This document shows, piece by piece, positions 61,066 to 64,000 of a stretch of 64,000 bases of DNA (position 1 is its first letter; each line of letters begins with the position of its first letter). The position numbers were made by a program, and so were the translations under genes. The DNA lies in NCBI RefSeq assembly GCF_032854445.1, contig NC_088295.1, forward strand, positions 81,698,644 to 81,762,643, given 5' to 3'. The stretch is from Liolophura sinensis (Eukaryota; Mollusca; Polyplacophora; Chitonida; Chitonidae). The notes beneath the pieces are model-generated. The model had not been told where the DNA came from and did no database searches. It saw only the letters and a list, made by a program, of their open reading frames with translations.

Positions 61066-63350
61066 CTGAAATTACAAAAACAGACACAGCATGTATGAGA
61101 AAATACGTATTTTACTTATTAGATGCTTTGTCTTTTATGTTTATATTTTTTAATCTCAAAGATTAATCAAAGATTTGTCGCTAAACTATGTACCTGTATT
61201 TGTTCAAGTCTTGCTTATAATTAGTGAAAAATACAAGAATGATAAACTGTCATACAACTCATTGAAGATTAATCCCCTGCTAGTTGTCTGTCTTGAAGTA
61301 TTCTTCTGCAAGGGGCGTCACAAACAACAAGTTTTGTGCTAGATGAAAGCGTATATGACAGCCGTCATATACATTTGGATGGAATAAAGTCCTTCAATAT
61401 ATCGATGCTCATTAAAAAAAGTGTCGATGTTAATACACTTCATTTATGCGGCTGCGAATGCAGTTTTAAATTTTAAAAAAAACTGAGCCACTGGAAATAA
61501 CTGACCATACCTTTTTGCGAAATGATATGAAAATATAGATCACAACGTACGAACGGGTTACAAACAAAATCCCTTCATGCATATGACATATGAGATTAAT
61601 GTGCTGCATGTAAGGATATCTAGTTTATTGCATATTTAAGTAGAATTTATCCCATGGAAATGCAAGAGATTCAGTAAAAATGAAGTGAAATAGAATCTAA
61701 CATGCACTGCTTTATTTGCAGGATATGAAGTTTACAGTTATTACTGTAATAATGTAACATTACCAATGTCTCATTTTTAATTAGTATTTCTTATAGGAAT
61801 AACTAAGAAATCAGATTTAAAATGTCTGTTAATCTTAAATTACAAATGGTGACAGCAGGTATATTAGCTACATGTAAGGATATTTGGGCCACACAAAGGC
61901 TTATTTGAGAAGACTATTGGTCCATAGTAGGCCTGTAAATGTAGTAGATGAAAACTTAGTCACTGATAAATGGGTTAAATTTCATTACGATAAGTGAAGA
62001 GAAGGCAACAAGACTTGTCCTTAATACCTGGAGTTTGTATATTATTTGAACTTTAGCCAATGAAAGTCGAAAGTTAAAGCTCAATAAAACTGACCATTTC
62101 TGGAAGATGGCATCAACGAATGCACGGTACAACGATATACAGAAGCGTAACAGTGCCACTGCCTCCGAAGGAGATAGCATTACGGCTGAGTAGATTTGGT
62201 TTCATCTATACCCCACTATAATTCCTACACGTATGTACCGGTATCCCATGTGGGGGATTGTTTCGGCTTCATATGTTCTGTATGGTTAGTGGTGTAGGCC
62301 TAAGCACAGTCTTTAAAAAAATAATACCGGGTAGTCTATCTCTTAATCAGTATTTCGTCTGTCTATAATTTTTCCCTTCACAAGATGGTGAACATAATAT
62401 TTAAATGTACATATATCTTTCTTTTCATTATAAAAATCCACTACACCTTGTCTGCGAAATCATCGACATTCCGATTAGGCCTGCTCTGAATTACTTCCCT
62501 TGTGACGCGACAGCGACTATGACGTGACGAGATATTAGCTTTTGAAGCGTGAAACTACGAGAAGTGGAAACTTACCTATGAAAGCATGCAGCATGTAGGT
62601 TATGTTACGACAGTGATAAATCTGTCCTAGGCAACAGGATGTTAAAAAAGTGATACAAGCCCTTGAGAGTCACAGAAATGTCGAGAGATCTTAGATGAAA
62701 TCAATATTTTTCAGCTTAGGAAGAATAGCTCGCCCCTCTCTACGCTCGCTTTACACCACTCTCACAAACAGACGAGCTTAACCTTTGAAGGCTGTGCGAT
62801 GCATATAGACCTAGCTTCACCACTAATATCCTCGCACCGAATTATTTAATTAACCCTCATCAGTAAAATTGTTTCAGGTCTTTGTTAAAATGATGTTGTG
62901 CATGTTTTAGATAAATAGGATATATTTGTATAAAGTATTATCAGAAACAAAGGTTGAAACAGAGCGTTTGTGTTGCCTGACATCACTTTCTGTTTCATCA
63001 GTGACCCTCTGACCTCGGCGTTGTTCAAAATTTCTGTACAAAATTTGCTAGTGGTGGCACTGATGTAAAGCAAATGTAGAGAGCGACGCGTTCACTGTAA
63101 GAAGTATGGTCTATTGTAATTAATTAGGGCCAGGATTGTTAAATTATCTAAAAATTTATCCTGGGCTTTCCAAACAAACTTTACAAAATCTGCCTTAAAG
63201 CCAGGTCTTCAACAGGCTTATTCCGCTTTCACTCAGAAGCTTGTCATGAGAAACTTTGAGAGATCCAGCCACATCTTACTCCTGAAAACGCAGCTTTTAC
63301 ATGGGAGAATGACCTCAAGTGCGACAATTCCCTGTGGCCTGTGTTTTAAC
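61066..63350. other. upstream region of Ly6-like copy 2, partly duplicated
   Basis: The part near 61300-61800 aligns with 56150-56960 (CCTTCAATATATCGATGCT; AATTAGTATTTC then ATAGGAATAA), so it belongs to the duplicated unit. A possible phase-1 donor (TTCATAG then GTAAGT, minus strand, near 62575) could end an upstream exon, but the short frame before it has no convincing signal peptide. Nothing else recognised. Confidence 0.4.
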
Positions 63351-63475
63351 GTCGTACTTAACAATTTTTCAGTCATATGACGACGAAGGAGTCCTTAGAG
63401 TGCATGTTATGTATCTCTTTGTTGCAGGACGGATTTCCATTGCTCTTTAATCTTTTATCTAGTGATGACTTAGCA
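63351..63475 (-). mobile_element. SINE 3' fragment, CACT-tailed family
   Basis: TTTTAACGTCGTACTTAACA, TTTTTCAGTCATATGACGAC and GAAGGAGTCCTTAGAGTGCA match the reverse complement of the family 3' end. The match fades before the head. A C-run follows at 63488-63502. Confidence 0.85.
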
Positions 63476-64000
63476 AGGGCGAGTATCCCCCCCCCCCCCC
63501 CACCCCCACATCAATTGTTCAAGACCTTTACTAGTACTCTAGATGTGCACCAACCCGGCTGCAAACTGTTCGTAATACTGCGTAATATAGCGGAAATGTG
63601 TATACCTTCTCCTGTACAGTGGCTGCTCGGGTCCGGAACGACAATAGTTTAAGACCTACAACGCTACCAGTTTGTCCATAAATCATCATCAGAGGTAAGA
63701 ATGGCACACTGCGCAGCTTGGCCCCGAATCACTTCCGGCGGGAAATGTCCCCCCACCCCACACCTGAATACCAAGCGCACAGAAATACCACGTCTCAATC
63801 ATACGTTGGTAGGTTTCTTGGATGATGAAAACTAATGTGAAACGTGTCATAACGATTTGAATGAAACGTCTTGCGCATTAAATTACTCGTGATAATCCGG
63901 CACAGAAGACTTATTGCAGTTCTCAATGAAATTTGTCTGTTACCAAATAATACTCACTTGCATTTGTGCTGTGAAACAGTCCAATATAGCAAACGAGGAG
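63476..64000. other. unassigned right edge
   Basis: C-run at 63488-63502, then unique DNA with no supported feature. Confidence 0.5.

Noticed and set aside
62565-62600. Signal-peptide exon for Ly6-like copy 2
   Set aside because: A phase-1 donor exists but only six codons precede it from the nearest ATG, too few for a signal peptide.

Overview
The window reads as nuclear DNA of an invertebrate animal, most likely a marine mollusc. Genes are split into small exons with GT-AG introns, the DNA is AT-rich by eye, minisatellites are abundant, and tRNA-derived SINEs with 3' ends of the kind common in gastropod and bivalve genomes are scattered throughout. There are no bacterial operons, CRISPR arrays or plausible prokaryotic genes. 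Exon calls were made by hand from splice signals, reading phase and protein similarity remembered from the families; no transcript or database was available.

Layout. 1-1915 is a 54/56-bp minisatellite with a 1116-bp higher-order period. 2271-9462 (minus) is the 5' part of a small unrecognised coiled-coil gene that runs off the left edge; its intron carries a 38/76-bp minisatellite (about 4780-6415). It lies head to head with WDSUB1 across a short promoter near 10.1-10.2 kb that has a YY1-type site. WDSUB1 (plus, CDS 11711-22188, 11 coding exons, 503 codons) encodes seven WD repeats, a SAM domain and a C-terminal U-box. 22.2-28 kb is the 3' UTR, intergenic DNA and two adjacent fold-back transposons, one split by a SINE.

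28.3-45.8 kb holds two convergent paralogues of the mitochondria-eating protein family (MIEAP/SPATA18). The plus-strand copy ends at 36143. The minus-strand copy runs 45804 to 37907 and has an apparent one-base frame break. Both have an N-terminal coiled coil and a C-terminal MIEAP-type domain spread over matching exons. In human, the family acts at mitochondria in quality control.

45.8-53.2 kb has no gene I can support, only SINEs and small tandem repeats. 53.2-61.8 kb is a direct duplication of a minus-strand Ly6/uPAR-type (three-finger) gene. The second unit is enlarged by a decayed non-LTR retrotransposon. 61.9-64 kb has only a SINE fragment.

The most unusual pattern is that three large minisatellites (16.67-17.08, 38.26-40.36 and 43.24-44.05 kb) each begin exactly at a splice junction of a real gene. 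Their monomers repeat that junction, so each array multiplies splice-site motifs beside the true exon. I regard this as the main candidate for an undescribed phenomenon here.
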